Source of the DNA: Chloroflexota bacterium
GTDB lineage: Bacteria; Chloroflexota; Anaerolineae; Anaerolineales; UBA4823
Length of the DNA stretch: 21,798 nt
NCBI GenBank assembly: GCA_017860725.1
Contig: JAGDMX010000013.1
Location: forward strand, 1-21,798
Direction: 5' to 3'
In this document: one piece after another, positions 21,135 to 21,798 of the stretch
How positions within the stretch are numbered: position 1 is the stretch's first letter
Layout: every line of letters begins with the position of its first letter
Made by a program: the position numbers and the translations under genes
Notes under the pieces: model-generated
The model's database searches: none
Seen by the model: only the letters and a program-made list of their open reading frames with translations
Told to the model about the DNA's origin: nothing

Positions 21135-21797
21135 TTACTGTGCTGCTACAAATTGCAGTTGGGTTTCCCCTTCTGCACCCCGGATCGTTAGTGCGTCCTG
21201 CTTGAGCTCATAAGTCGCCGCTTGCTCCAGCGCAAGAGTAAAGGCAGCTTCCTGCTCCATAATACCTTGCGGCTCGCTGCACATCTTGCGAGTGGTAGCA
21301 GGTAGATCAATTTTAATCGTGTTGCCATCTACACTGTAGGAGGTCATATAGTTGTTACAACCGGCGCTGCCAGAAAGCTTGCCATCTTCTGTAAACACTG
21401 CGGTGATTTCAGTGCCAGCAAGAACGCTAACCACTCCACCTTTGCCATTGTTATAGGACAATAACACCCAATTAGTGCCTGCCAATGGCTGCGATTGAAG
21501 CTCCTGGAATACCAGGATGGTCGCTCCCTGATCATTGCGCATCTCCAAACGTCCACCAATGATCGTGAAGCTGGCAGCAATTTGTAAATTTCCCAGGTAG
21601 CTGTTTTCTTGATCCATCAGCCCTGCGGGCTCAGGGCAATACATTTGAGTGGACCCAAGCTGACCAATTGTCAGCTGATCACCGTTAATTTGTGCCGAGC
21701 CGAAATAGTTGTTACAGCTGGCATTACCACTCACCCGGCCATCGTTGAATTCGGCTGACGCCGTGCTATCGGGCAGCACGTCCACCAACCCACCTTC
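21135..21797 (-). CDS. META-domain protein with two repeats (N-terminus cut by window)
   Basis: The frame is open to the window edge, so the N-terminus, probably with a signal peptide, is missing; TTG 21788 is only the first possible start inside the window. Two META/HslJ-like domains are visible. Counting from 21788, the first has GRVSGNASCNNY (17-28) and STQMYC (46-51), and the second starts at LAGTNWVLL (102-110) with GKLSGSAGCNNY (136-147), TRKMC (166-170) and EPQGIMEQEAAF (172-183). Both keep the CNNY and MC cysteines, which may pair as disulphides in an extracytoplasmic protein. META domains occur in HslJ and in secreted proteins of unknown function. No enzymatic role can be assigned. 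Confidence 0.85.
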   Translation of the reverse strand, partial: EGGLVDVLPDSTASAEFNDGRVSGNASCNNYFGSAQINGDQLTIGQLGSTQMYCPEPAGLMDQENSYLGNLQIAASFTIIGGRLEMRNDQGATILVFQELQSQPLAGTNWVLLSYNNGKGGVVSVLAGTEITAVFTEDGKLSGSAGCNNYMTSYSVDGNTIKIDLPATTRKMCSEPQGIMEQEAAFTLALEQAATYELKQDALTIRGAEGETQLQFVAAQ

Positions 21798-21798
21798 C

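Noticed and set aside
1..21798. tRNA, rRNA, CRISPR arrays, insertion sequences, prophage genes
   Set aside because: No cloverleaf, repeat-spacer pattern, transposase or phage gene was seen; all gaps between genes are under 300 bases and are described by the sites listed.

Overview
The window is a stretch of ordinary-looking bacterial chromosome with moderately high GC and tightly packed genes. I see no RNA genes, insertion sequences, CRISPR arrays or phage genes. The gene set suggests a member of the Chloroflexota, probably Anaerolineae-like. The basis is the DnaE with a long linker and extra C-terminal domain, an EF-G2-type GTPase, lipoprotein-anchored HlyD/FtsX export in what is probably a monoderm, and small Trx, HhH and META-domain proteins of a kind I associate with that phylum. 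This placement is an inference from protein character, not from a marker gene.

Layout. (1) 2-2929 (+): the 3' three quarters of dnaE, ending at a strong hairpin (2947-2993) that also faces the end of the opposite operon. (2) 8031-3016 (-): a probable five-gene operon, in transcription order a membrane-anchored thioredoxin-fold protein with an in-frame TGA at the first active-site cysteine position, a SAM methyltransferase (4-bp overlap), an alkaline-phosphatase-superfamily metalloenzyme, a B12-dependent acyl-CoA mutase large subunit, and a phosphofructokinase. (3) 8168-10789 (+): an EF-G-like GTPase with a clear promoter, followed immediately by a GNAT acetyltransferase whose N-terminus runs right up to the GTPase stop codon. 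(4) 12256-10800 (-): two tandem paralogous membrane proteins with a conserved CxxC and Pro-rich tails. (5) 18096-12513 (-): an export operon with two ABC ATPases (one fused to a cyclic-nucleotide-binding-like domain), a large FtsX/MacB-like permease and a lipoprotein HlyD-type adaptor, ending at a rho-independent terminator. (6) 18282-20345 (+): a membrane-anchored HhH-Nudix fusion, a chagasin-like (I42) protease-inhibitor lipoprotein and a HAD phosphatase. (7) 20974-20354 (-): a second SAM methyltransferase. (8) 21797-21135 (-): the C-terminal part of a protein with two META domains, cut by the window edge.

The most interesting items are these. The thioredoxin-like gene reads as a candidate selenoprotein: an in-frame UGA gives a UxxC motif, and a hairpin lies downstream in the position expected of a bacterial SECIS. 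The 'methylmalonyl-CoA mutase' carries the isobutyryl-CoA mutase substrate residues (Phe89 and Gln207). The phosphofructokinase has the Asp/Lys pair of pyrophosphate-dependent enzymes. The ABC ATPase-cNBD fusion sits beside a second, plain ATPase. The acetyltransferase appears to have no canonical start codon for its conserved N-terminus. All of these come from reading motifs by eye, with no database search.
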